DNA of 10,867 bases from Physocladia obscura (GCA_027596945.1 JADGJH010001295.1:1-10867); one strand, 5' to 3'. Shown: positions 1 to 6,656, numbered from the stretch's first letter. The notes: generated by a model from the sequence alone, not told the origin. Numbers and translations: made by a program.

Positions 1-49
1 ATAAAATAACTTTTATTTATTTATTACTTTTCTTTGCATTACTTGTTTT

Positions 50-824
50 ATTCCATTAACTCTCACCACAGAGTCACTGGAACTTCAACACACCTGGCTC
101 CCATTCTTGGGTATCTTATTGGACTCCAATTTAATGAGAGCTTCCCTTCTAGCCAATAAACTCCACTGTTCTTGCACATTAGTCACCACCATGATGGACT
201 GCCAAACATGTACTCAGCAAGAACTTCTGTAACCGATTTGCCTCCTCAGTTACACTTGCAAAGTTCTCCCTGCTGGACATCCCTTCCTCTGACGCTTTAT
301 TGAAACAGCTTACTCGGTAAAGTGGCTCTGCCACTGAGTCACGCTTACTGGACCTGTCCAAGAGGACTTAGCCTGGTGGGCTCACTTCCTGCTGCAATGA
401 AATGGCATCAGCCTAATCTCCTGGGCCCCCTGGACCGACAACTTGGATCTCAACCTCTGGACCAATGACTCTGGCTCTGTGGACTGAACTCTTTGCTGTG
501 GTGATGGCTGCAGCAACCTTTGGTCCCCACTGGAGGTCTCTAAGAATCTGGATTTTCTGCAACAACAACACTGTCCATCAGTGGATTAACAGCGCCCCAT
601 GTCGTGCTTCTCCTTCCCATCAACACCTGCTCCGCCTCCTCTCTCTCCTTTCTGTGACTCATTCCTTCCTCATCCACTCTGAATGGATCTCAACCCATGC
701 TAACTCTGTTGCTGATGCCCTCTCCCATTTCAATATGCAGCAATTCAGGCAGCTTGCACTTGAGGCCTCCCTCAGCCCAACTCTGCCTGGTACATTTCCC
801 ACCAGCACCTTCCACAAGATGTGA
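50..824 (+). pseudogene. Reverse transcriptase C-terminus and RNase H of DIRS/Ngaro element, broken
   Basis: In frame 2 (codon ttg at 118) the translation reads FLGILLDSNLM, the post-catalytic FLGIxxD block of DIRS reverse transcriptases. It is followed by QQELL, LLSYTCKVLPAGHPFL and DLAWWAHFLLQ, the usual thumb and connection sequence. RNase H begins at LWTNDSG (near 450). It continues in frame 0 from 465 with WTELFAVVMAAATFGPHW, then FCNNNTVHQW, and ends with VADALSHF, the DIRS counterpart of DNxxV and ADALSRF. Frame 2 is interrupted by taa near 230 and by tga at 290, 335, 398 and 485. Those at 290 and 335 replace expected arginine codons. The expected aspartate at 561 is Asn, since tgc-gac has become tgc-aac, a CpG-to-CpA change. 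The region between the first RNase H motif and WTELF is short, suggesting a deletion. Confidence 0.88.
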
Positions 825-1740
825 TGTATTACCCCTTCCATAAAATTGCAGCTTCAACCCGCTGCAACTACAGTTCTTCCCAAAGGCAATTCTTGGACTT
901 CTGCCACACTCGCCAGCTACTTTACTCTGACTGCAACCTCTGCAGCTGGTCAGCCGCTCTCGCACAACAGATCAACCCCAAAACAATCAAACAATACCTT
1001 TCTGCAGTATCCTCCCTCCACCTCGACAAAGGATACCCCAGCATCTTTGCCTCTGGACCTCCACTTCTCCACTGTGTTCTCCGGGGTATCTCATGAGCCC
1101 ATTGCCACCTCAATGCAAGACCATGCCTCTCTATCTCCTACAATATTATCTCTCAGCTTATCTCCCTCCTTGACTCCAGCAACCCAGACTCAGCAGTCAT
1201 TACTGCGCCTGGACCACAGCCTTCTTTGCCCTCCTTTGTTCTGGAAAATTCACCTTCAACAGCTATGCACCCTTCAACCCCACCTGGCAGATTTCCCATG
1301 GGGCTGTCCACTTCTTCTCAGCTACTAGCAAGCTGCGCCTTGTCAAACTTACCATACCAAGCTCCAAGACCAATCCCTTCTACAAAAGGGTCACCCTCAC
1401 TATTGGACTTGCCACTGACCCAGCCTGTTGCACCATGCATCTCCTCTTCAAGCTCTTCACCAGCTTCCCCATGCCAAATGTCCCCCTCTTTTCACTCCCT
1501 TCCGGTTGTCCCTTCTTGACTTCCTCATCAACTCAATCCATTTGCTTCTCCCTGCCATTGGAGAAAACCCCAACCACTATGCGGGACACAGCTTTCACAT
1601 TGGGGGTGCAACTGCAGCAGCAAATCTGGGATACACCATATGCAAAATTCAAGCGCTGGGACAATGGGCGTCCAACACATACCTGGCTTACCTCTGACTG
1701 GATATCAAACAATGCACTAGCCTGGCAGCTAGACTGAGCT
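821..1740 (+). pseudogene. Tyrosine recombinase of DIRS/Ngaro element, inactivated
   Basis: The enzyme would join element DNA to the target by tyrosine-recombinase strand exchange in the nucleus. The N-terminal core-binding domain is clear in frame 2 (821-1096): STRCNYSSSQRQFLDFC, then INPKTIKQYLSAVSSLH and LHCVLRGIS, followed by tga at 1094. The catalytic domain continues in frame 1 from about 1212 (WTTAFFALLCSGKFTF, then KLRLVKLTIPSSKTNPF) and in frame 0 from about 1490 (NPNHYAGHSFHIGGATAAA, then LGQWASNTYLAYL, tga at 1695). The box I arginine is Cys (tgt at 1237). In the HxxR box the His is kept (cac at 1587) but the Arg is His (cac at 1596). The W and the terminal tyrosines (tac at 1680 and 1689) remain. 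Both lost arginines fit CGN to TGN or CAN transitions. Physical linkage to RNase H rules out a Crypton. Confidence 0.88.
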
Positions 1741-1786
1741 TTCCTCTCTCTTGGACCCTGGTTGGACACACCTTGTAAGCTTGGTT

Positions 1787-1850
1787 GGGTGTCTTGGCAA
1801 CATCCACGTCTGCCTGCATTTTGCCCAACCTTATCCAGCCTGTTGAGCAA
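1787..1850 (+). repeat. 3' direct repeat of Ngaro-like element, copy 1
   Basis: Begins GGGTGTCTTGGCA and contains TGCCTGC, TTTTG, CCAACCTTAT and CAGCCTGTTGA in the same order as copy 2 at 2042-2116, about 255 bases downstream. Copy 1 has CCTGCATTTT where copy 2 has CCTGCGTTTT, and ACGTCTGCC where copy 2 has CTGTTTGCC, so some differences are C/T or G/A changes at CpG positions. It lies just after the recombinase, where DIRS/Ngaro elements carry split direct repeats. Confidence 0.7.
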
Positions 1851-2041
1851 GGTTTTGATTTATTAAAACCAGTTCAACAAGGCAAGGAGACTTGTCAAGA
1901 ATAAAATTTTGTTTAATCTTTTTTCTCTTTAACAACCCACGTCTAATGCTGTCATTCCCCCTACCCTCCACCCACTACACAAGCTTTGTGCCTGTTTTCT
2001 TTTGATTTTATTTTTGTGTTTCTCAATAAAATTGGCATTTA
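1851..2041 (+). other. Spacer between the Ngaro-like direct repeats
   Basis: Non-coding spacer. It contains GGTTTT/AAAACC arms around GATTTATT at 1852-1871, a possible small hairpin. AATAAAA motifs near 1900 and 2024 could be polyadenylation signals of the element transcript. No reading frame here resembles a known protein. Confidence 0.4.
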
Positions 2042-2116
2042 GGGTGTCTTGGCAGTCCCTGTTTGCCTGCGTTTTGTCCAACCTTATTCCTTGAACAATT
2101 TGACCCAGCCTGTTGA
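2042..2116 (+). repeat. 3' direct repeat of Ngaro-like element, copy 2
   Basis: Diverged second copy of the repeat at 1787-1850, sharing GGGTGTCTTGGCA, TTTGCCTGC, GTTTTG, CCAACCTTAT and CCAGCCTGTTGA, with an insertion of about 15 bases before CAGCC. I take its end as the best available right boundary of the element. The last CG dinucleotide before the long CpG-free stretch is inside it, at 2070-2071. Confidence 0.68.
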
Positions 2117-2683
2117 TCACTTCTTTTTGATGCTCTTTCCTCACATGATTTTTCTAGAAAACAAAGGGTATTGTTGGTGTTATGAGTATAATCAAAACAA
2201 GATTTATACAATTTGCAGCCAAGTTAAAAAAAAAGGTCAAGAAATTTCCTGAAAAATCAAACAAATTAGCATTCTATCAGGTTTCATTTATGCATTCAGA
2301 TCAAATAAATACCCAGAAAAACAAAAGATAAGCTAGACATCCCTTTTTTTTGTTTTTTGTTTAATCAATGGAATTCTAGACATGATTCAATGTTCATTTA
2401 AACCAAAAATAATAAATTGTTTGATGCAATTCCCAAAAAACCTCATTGTATTGTTGTTTTCACTTGAAAATGTCTTTTTTTCCAAATAATCTTCAATTTT
2501 TCTGAGTTTTCAATGGAATCACTCCAGGCTCAAATTATGTCTGTTCAAACCAGTGCAAACACACAAGTGCAAGCCCTCTAAAACTACTATTTCTATTGCA
2601 TGTCAATAGAATGGGTTTGGACAATCTTTCAAAAATCACTTTGAACAATCACCTGATGAATAAAGCAATTTGAATTGAATGCC
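2117..2683. other. AT-rich CpG-free DNA, no gene recognised
   Basis: About 570 bases between the retroelement end and the first recognisable codons of the transposase relic. It is AT-rich, has A and T homopolymer runs (for example near 2226 and 2344) and no CG dinucleotide. Short open frames on both strands do not resemble any protein I know. It probably includes the decayed left part of the downstream transposon, but I could not find its terminal inverted repeat. Confidence 0.5.
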
Positions 2684-3501
2684 ATGTTGACAAAAAAGGC
2701 ATACTTCACTGCATACTCTCTATCTTGTTTGGATGAATTTTAAGATGCATTCTGCAAACAATTCCAGAAAGTCATCAGCATATTGTATGTTTGGCAAATT
2801 CTTCATGCAACTGGATTTACATGGAAAAAAGTCTCAAAACCCAAGCAATGTTCATACAGAATTCTGAAATCATGTGGTTCACATGTAAGTTAAACTCACT
2901 TGATTGGTTGTGACACAATATTGTATTCTTGGACAAAATGTCATTTGATACTTACAAAATGCTAAGATGAACAAGGATATGCTCTGAAAGAAAAGAAGCT
3001 ATATTTAAGAGGGGAGTACTTGGGACTTTGTTGCATCTCACTTCTTTGTTCCATCCATAGTATGGGAGTACTTGAAATATACCAAACAGAAGGCACATTC
3101 AACAAGAAGAAACTCACTAATCACTGTCTAAACATGGTAACCAAGCACAAGGTGGCTGTAATTCTGTCTGGATTCTTGACAGAGCAATGATTCATCAATC
3201 TGCCAAACTGGTCCATCAACTGACATCTGCTGGAATTGTTCTAATAATTCTCCCTGCTTACTGTCCATTCTATAATCCAATAGATGTGATTTTCAGAATG
3301 CTTAAATCCAGACTTTGACAGAACTACAAGGAAGACAGAGTAAATGCAAAGAATCTTCATCTAGTCATATTGTTTGCTGTAATTAAATATCAAAATTTTG
3401 ATAAGAAGCCTGTCTTTTGACATTGTAGTTATCTGGCTGCAACTTTATTTGCTCCTCAAGCCACATATAAAAGCAGTGTATCAGGGTTTGGCTATAAATA
3501 A
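2684..3501 (+). pseudogene. Tc1/mariner-superfamily (DDE_3) transposase relic
   Basis: A cut-and-paste transposase spread over three frames. A helix-turn-helix-like N-terminal part (from the atg at 2684) ends with VWQILHATGFTWKKVSKPK near 2785-2850. The DDE catalytic domain then starts at DEQGY (gat at 2966, first Asp) with KKLYLRGEYLGL and MGVLEIYQTEGTFNKKK. After a frameshift between about 3110 and 3150 it continues as NSVWILDRAMIH (second Asp, gac at 3178) and LPAYCPFYNPIDVIF, with an Asp in the third acidic position. There are 34 residues between the last two acids. The C-terminus continues through tga at 3316 and 3418 to HCSY, matching the usual FRHCGY ending of fungal family members with the second tga at the Arg. 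Further stops lie at 2738 and 2963. The frame closes at 3499-3501, probably beyond the original end. The copy is non-functional. Confidence 0.85.
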
Positions 3502-3590
3502 AGTAATTCAAACAAATATTCAACTTTATTTAAAACTTGTATCTGTGTTTGGTTATAAAAAAAGGACAGAAATTCAACTTTATTTAAAAA
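3486..3590 (+). repeat. Imperfect short tandem duplication after the transposase
   Basis: Two units share a GTTTGG(C/T)TATAAA start (3486 and 3547) and an ATTCAACTTTATTTAAAA core (3518 and 3572), so the period is 54-61 nt with an internal indel. A third, weaker GGCTGCAACTTTATTT match lies at 3435. The block fills the gap between the two convergent relics and may be a decayed transposon end or a shared 3' region. Confidence 0.55.
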
Positions 3591-3591
3591 T

Positions 3592-4187
3592 TCACTCTTC
3601 ATTCAGACAGTCATTGTAAAATCCTAAAGAATGATCTTTATCAATAATTTCAGAATCAACATCAATATCATTTCCATTACCATCTGAAGAAGAAACTGCA
3701 GAATTGTGAAGAAGCCTGCAAACCTCTCAGCAGTTACTATTGATTCTTTTTTGTATATTTGAATCACTTTGAACAAGTTTCATAGTGTAAACCAATAGTT
3801 GCAAAGCTCTCTTGAATCTGTAGACAATTAAAGCTATGTTGTTACAAAATTGCACTTGTGCTTCAATCTGATGCATTGCTGAATTTTTAGTAGCCAAAAA
3901 AAGGCTCATATTGTTTTGGAATTGTTGGCAAGGGTCAAAAAGCTGTTCACCAAAATTTGAAACTCAAAAATGTGTTCTGAAAATTCTGACATATTTTTGA
4001 CAGTATCAAATTGGTTACTTGTGCTTATCTTTTGAATGGTATATTGAATTGCTAAGGATGTTCAATAATGGGATAAAATTTCAGCCTCATCAATTCAAAT
4101 AACAATGTTACAAGCCAAAAAGTACCATGTGCATTCTCAAGTTATAACTTGGGAATGCTGGAATTTTATAATATTTGAACCAGTTTT
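3592..4187 (-). pseudogene. Unrecognised ghost gene (about 200 codons) with four TGA interruptions
   Basis: I do not recognise this protein. Reading the minus strand from 4187, one frame runs about 93 codons with interruptions only at tga (4137-4139, 4095-4097, 4062-4064). It includes ECTWYFLACNIVI, IDEAEILSHY, NQFDTVKNMSEFSEHIFEF and ILVNSFLTLANNSK. A frameshift near 3907-3911 moves into a second frame: LFLATKNSAMHQIEAQVQF, CNNIALIVYRFKRALQLLV, a tga at 3727-3729, then an acidic tail (SSSDGNGNDIDVDSE, ending CLNEE) closed by tga at 3592-3594. Finding only TGA and no TAA or TAG in AT-rich DNA argues for former coding sequence in which CGA (Arg) became TGA. Helix-rich composition with an acidic C-terminus is visible; function is unknown. 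It converges tail-to-tail with the transposase relic and might be its partner gene or an unrelated host fragment. Confidence 0.62.
4131..4158. repeat. 28-bp near-perfect palindrome
   Basis: The arms pair at 13 of 14 positions around the centre TA at 4144/4145. The core is CAAGTTATAACTTG, flanked by GCATTCT on the left and GGAATGC on the right, and the one mismatch (T4137 with G4152) is a wobble pair. It lies inside the ghost gene, so it may be coincidental or a protein-binding or cruciform site. Confidence 0.6.
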
Positions 4188-4593
4188 TTATTTAAAGTCC
4201 CTTTTATAGTTCTCCCTAATCAGGATTAACCCCAGAGACAACTCCACCCAAAAATCTCAAAAAAGTGATATGAAAAAAGAGTGATAACAAAGGGAGACTT
4301 GTGTAGGGTGGATTAAATAATAATAGGGAAGATTAAATAAATTGTTGTTGATGAATGAAGGGGATTTTGTGAAAATTTGAGGACCAAAACAACAAAAAGA
4401 AATTATTTAATGTAAAATAATGTAATAAGGAATTGTGGTTAGTGTGCAGGGGCTATTATGCACAAGGTTCTTGATTCTTGGTGAATCCTGTTGCTGGCAC
4501 TTCTAGGGGTTGTCTTCTAACATATTATCTGGTGGAAACTTTAGCATGTAGTGCAAGTATCAGCTGCTTTGTAGAAAATGGGGCAGAGAGTGG
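4188..4593. other. AT-rich CpG-free DNA, no gene recognised
   Basis: About 400 bases upstream of the ghost gene. The sequence is purine-rich on the + strand with repeated GATTAAATAA words (4311-4320 and 4331-4340) and no CG dinucleotide. I see no conserved protein frame, no RNA gene and no convincing inverted repeat. The minus-strand frame at 4525-4707 is treated as chance. A transposon end may lie here but cannot be located by eye. Confidence 0.5.
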
Positions 4594-5092
4594 ATGACCA
4601 TTTCCAATGCCTCCGACTTCAAGTTCTCCAACCGCCCAAGTATGTATAAGAGCATTAATGATGTCCATATAGCCAGCCCAATGCCATGCAACATTGACAT
4701 ATGTCATGGAAATAGCAACAAGATTTTCACAACGTTGTTTGGAGCAATCAAGAAAATGGCCAGTGGAGTCAAGAAGAATCTGAAGTTTAATTGCATCGCG
4801 TCGGAGAAAATTGGCAACTTTGTGGATCCTCCTGTCTTGCCTACGGAAATCGAAAAAACCAAAACCGAAAACAGATCAACGAGAAACTAGAGAACTGGAT
4901 TCGCGCGCAATACATGCGTGAATGCATTCCTTACCACCCAATTGATATCGCTGGAGTCAACTGGAAGACTTACAAGGTTCCAGATGAAGTCTGACTGTCT
5001 GTCCAAAGAGTGCCATGTCTGTTATATTCATGGGCTTTGAGGTGATTGATGAGGAAATGGTTGAGCTGGGTTTGGAGGAGGTCGAAGAATGA
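4594..5092 (+). pseudogene. Unrecognised coding-like stretch in three frames, probably a broken gene
   Basis: I do not recognise the product. Frame 1 is open from atg 4594 to about 4890 (ITTLFG-like helix KIFTTLFGAIKKMASGVKKN, then EKIGNFVDPPVLPTEI). Frame 0 takes over near 4850-4890 and runs to tga at 4992 (KLENWIRAQYMRECIPYHP, then IDIAGVNWKTYKVPDEV). Frame 2 is open from 4988 to tga at 5090 (MSVIFMGFEVIDEEMVEL, ending LEEVEE, strongly acidic). CG dinucleotides reappear from 4614 and are common here, unlike the transposon block to the left, so this looks like host-type sequence. No GT-AG pair that I could find joins the frames well, so two frameshifts in a recent pseudogene are likelier than introns. 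It ends only 43 bases before the TIR start codon. Confidence 0.4.
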
Positions 5093-5135
5093 GTTGTTTT
5101 GTCACCTTTCTTCTTTCTCTTTTATTTAAACTTTA
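5093..5135 (+). promoter_or_regulatory. Pyrimidine-rich leader just upstream of the TIR gene
   Basis: Immediately before the chosen ATG is a C/T tract (CCTTTCTTCTTTCTCTTTTA) followed by TTTAAACTTTA. CT-rich stretches next to the transcription start are common in fungal promoters. This is inference from composition; no TATA box at a fixed distance is evident, and the 3' end of the upstream broken gene adjoins it. Confidence 0.3.
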
Positions 5136-5155
5136 ATGAGCGCCATAACGCTCAT
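5136..5155 (+). repeat. Inverted repeat at the TIR gene start codon
   Basis: ATGAGCG and CGCTCAT are perfect inverted arms of 7 bp around a 6-base loop. The 5' arm begins with the chosen start codon, and the 3' arm overlaps the next in-frame ATG (5154). An mRNA hairpin here could affect start choice, but a stem this short may be chance. Confidence 0.4.
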
Positions 5156-6656
5156 GGCAGCAGGCAGTCATAGCGCGTCTCGCTCTTCGTTTATTGATAC
5201 GAGTGATCTTGCTGCCACAGTTGAGGCTGTGCAGCCAAACAGCAAAGGTGAGAGATAACCTTGGCGTTCAATTTATGCCCACATCTCCTTTAAATCTATG
5301 CCTTGCCAGCCAGCACAGACGAACTTTCAGCTGTGGAAGTGGACAAGAGCGTTCCATCCCAAGCCGTCGTTGCGCCGGCGTCCTCTTATAGCGTCGCAGA
5401 AAATTGGTCGTGCTCTCGAGGCCACATCATGCACGATATCTACATTGCTTACAAGATGATCAATTCTCAGCTGTCGTTTGAAATCGCTTGCCGCCTCGAA
5501 CTAACACCCATCGTAAACCGAACCAAGAAGATTGCTGTCCACCATTACACATTATGTCTTTCTCGTGGAACCGCTGTCATGAAAGAGGCTGTTACCGAGT
5601 CTCTACCGCGCTGCAAGATGTTTGCGATTTTGGTGTGCAAAACAATGTTGGAGGGATTCAAGACTGCGAATCAAGTCAAATCGCCGCCATTGCAAGAACT
5701 GGAACGCGCGATTGAGCTTGATGGAAGACCCATGATTGTGCCAATTTTCATTGACACGGATCCGATGGACATCTTGAATGAAATCAAGGATTATCCAAAT
5801 GGTAAGAAGTCGCGTGGTTTGAATTGGAATAACCCAGTTTTGCTCAGAGCCACACTGTGACACGGAATTCAGCACCAAGAGATTAAGCATTCAAGACATG
5901 GTGAAGACGTTGTGCGACAAGGCTGGCTACTTTTGCACGAGCGGCTCCAAAGCTGACATCGAAGGTCTTGTTGCCAAAATCGCTGCAGATCTTTCTTCCC
6001 TCGAGCAAAAAGACATGAGATGGAAGTGGTTGGAGGACCGCACGCCACCCTTGTATGATGCATTCATCAGTTACAGAGTTTCCACGGAAAAGCTGTTTGC
6101 CAGACAACTGTTCCACGTTTTGAGTGGTCAATGTCAACGAATTCAAGGCATTGACAGAGGTCTCAAAGTGTACCTTGATCAAATTCGTTTGGTCAATGGT
6201 GAAAACTGGGAAACTGGATTCGTGAATGGCCTTCGCAACTCAGATGTTGTCATTTTCTTAATTTCAGAAGGATCTGTTGCTGGAATCAAAGAGGCCCACA
6301 AGAAAGCAGACTCCTATCTTCTTGAGATGGAAGTGGCATTTGACATCTTGGATCACCGTCAGAAGCAGGGAATAATTATCCAGCCTGTTTTTATTGGTGG
6401 CAAGATTCTTGATCCAAAGGATTTCCCAGATGAAATCCATTGCCACCCCTCAAGTCCCAGAATGACGACAATTTCCAATATCATCAGGAGATTGGTTCAC
6501 CTTCAAGGGATGAGAGTATCCATTTCCAAGGATGAGTTGGGCGAATTGGGAGCTTGCGAAGCTATTGTTCCGCAGATTGTGGCGAGATTAAAGGGAAAGT
6601 GGGAAAGACAGCACCAGAAGGCAATGAAAATCCTTCTGGAGCGGCTTGAAGATTGA
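5136..6656 (+). CDS. Tandem TIR-domain protein, three exons, 470 residues
   Basis: Exons 5136-5247, 5310-5801 and 5848-6656 join to one open frame. The N-terminus (about 1-75) is Ser/Ala-rich and unstructured. TIR 1 spans about 79-187: HDIYIAY strand, TESLPRCKMFAILV, then SPPLQELERA. TIR 2 spans about 269-388: LYDAFISYR, GLKVYLDQIRLVNGENWETG, NSDVVIFLIS, then DSYLLEMEVAFDI and IIIQPVFIGG. Glu167 and Glu361 align with the catalytic Glu of SARM1-type TIR NADases (the E in DWVHKE-xxx-A), so both domains may be active in NAD+ cleavage or related signalling. Each TIR is followed by a similar tail (PNEPHC versus PDEIHC, then helices), so the protein is a duplicated TIR-plus-tail unit. No signal peptide or membrane segment is seen, so it is probably cytosolic. 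TIR proteins are rare in fungi to my knowledge; role, partner and ligand are unknown. M7 is an alternative start. Confidence 0.85.
5248..5309 (+). other. Intron 1 of the tandem TIR gene (62 nt)
   Basis: Donor AAAG|GTGAGA, acceptor CCTTGCCAG|CC. Exon 1 ends one base into a codon and the join restores GCC (Ala), moving from frame 0 to the frame of exon 2. Reading through the donor would hit taa within four codons. The join is inferred from splice consensus and frame alone; no conserved domain spans it. Confidence 0.72.
5802..5847 (+). other. Intron 2 of the tandem TIR gene (46 nt)
   Basis: Donor AATG|GTAAGA, acceptor TTTTGCTCAG|AG. It is very short, but the join gives YPNEPHC, which lines up with FPDEIHC at the same place after TIR 2. 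That internal repeat supports the exact boundaries better than splice consensus alone. Without splicing, the first TIR would stop at tga 5858-5860. Confidence 0.82.

Larger units (their letters stand above)
1..2116 (+). mobile_element. Decayed DIRS/Ngaro-like tyrosine-recombinase retroelement, 3' part
   Basis: The order reverse transcriptase C-terminus, RNase H, tyrosine recombinase, then terminal repeats is diagnostic of DIRS-order (Ngaro-type) retroelements, which integrate with a tyrosine recombinase instead of a DDE integrase. All domains are on the + strand, but each is broken by stops and frameshifts, so the copy is dead. The 5' part (gag-like region and reverse transcriptase up to its YxDD box) lies outside the window or was lost. 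Two diverged copies of a direct repeat at 1787-1850 and 2042-2116 fit the split direct repeats that Ngaro elements carry at the 3' end, so I place the end near 2116; the true boundary is uncertain. I counted about 23 CG dinucleotides in the first 2071 bases, far fewer than in the neighbouring genes. Confidence 0.87.

Noticed and set aside
465..1740. Crypton (tyrosine recombinase only) element
   Set aside because: The recombinase is directly preceded by DIRS-type reverse transcriptase and RNase H sequence, which Cryptons lack.
1533..1850. Minus-strand frame of 105 codons
   Set aside because: It is antisense to the tyrosine recombinase catalytic domain and the first terminal repeat.
290..4139. 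Nuclear genetic code with UGA read as an amino acid
   Set aside because: Recurrent in-frame TGA is confined to transposon-like DNA without CG and fits lost CGA arginines. The apparently intact TIR gene ends in TGA, and the helicase frame has no internal TGA.
4525..4707. Minus-strand frame of 60 codons
   Set aside because: No similarity seen; the + strand frame over the same bases continues into host-like sequence and is the better, though still weak, candidate.
5883..6182. Minus-strand frame of 99 codons
   Set aside because: It is antisense to the start of TIR 2, whose + strand motifs are clear.
5303..6656. Two separate single-TIR genes
   Set aside because: A 46-nt GT-AG intron joins the frames, and the joined residues match the equivalent site in the second module. 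The second ORF has no promoter space of its own.
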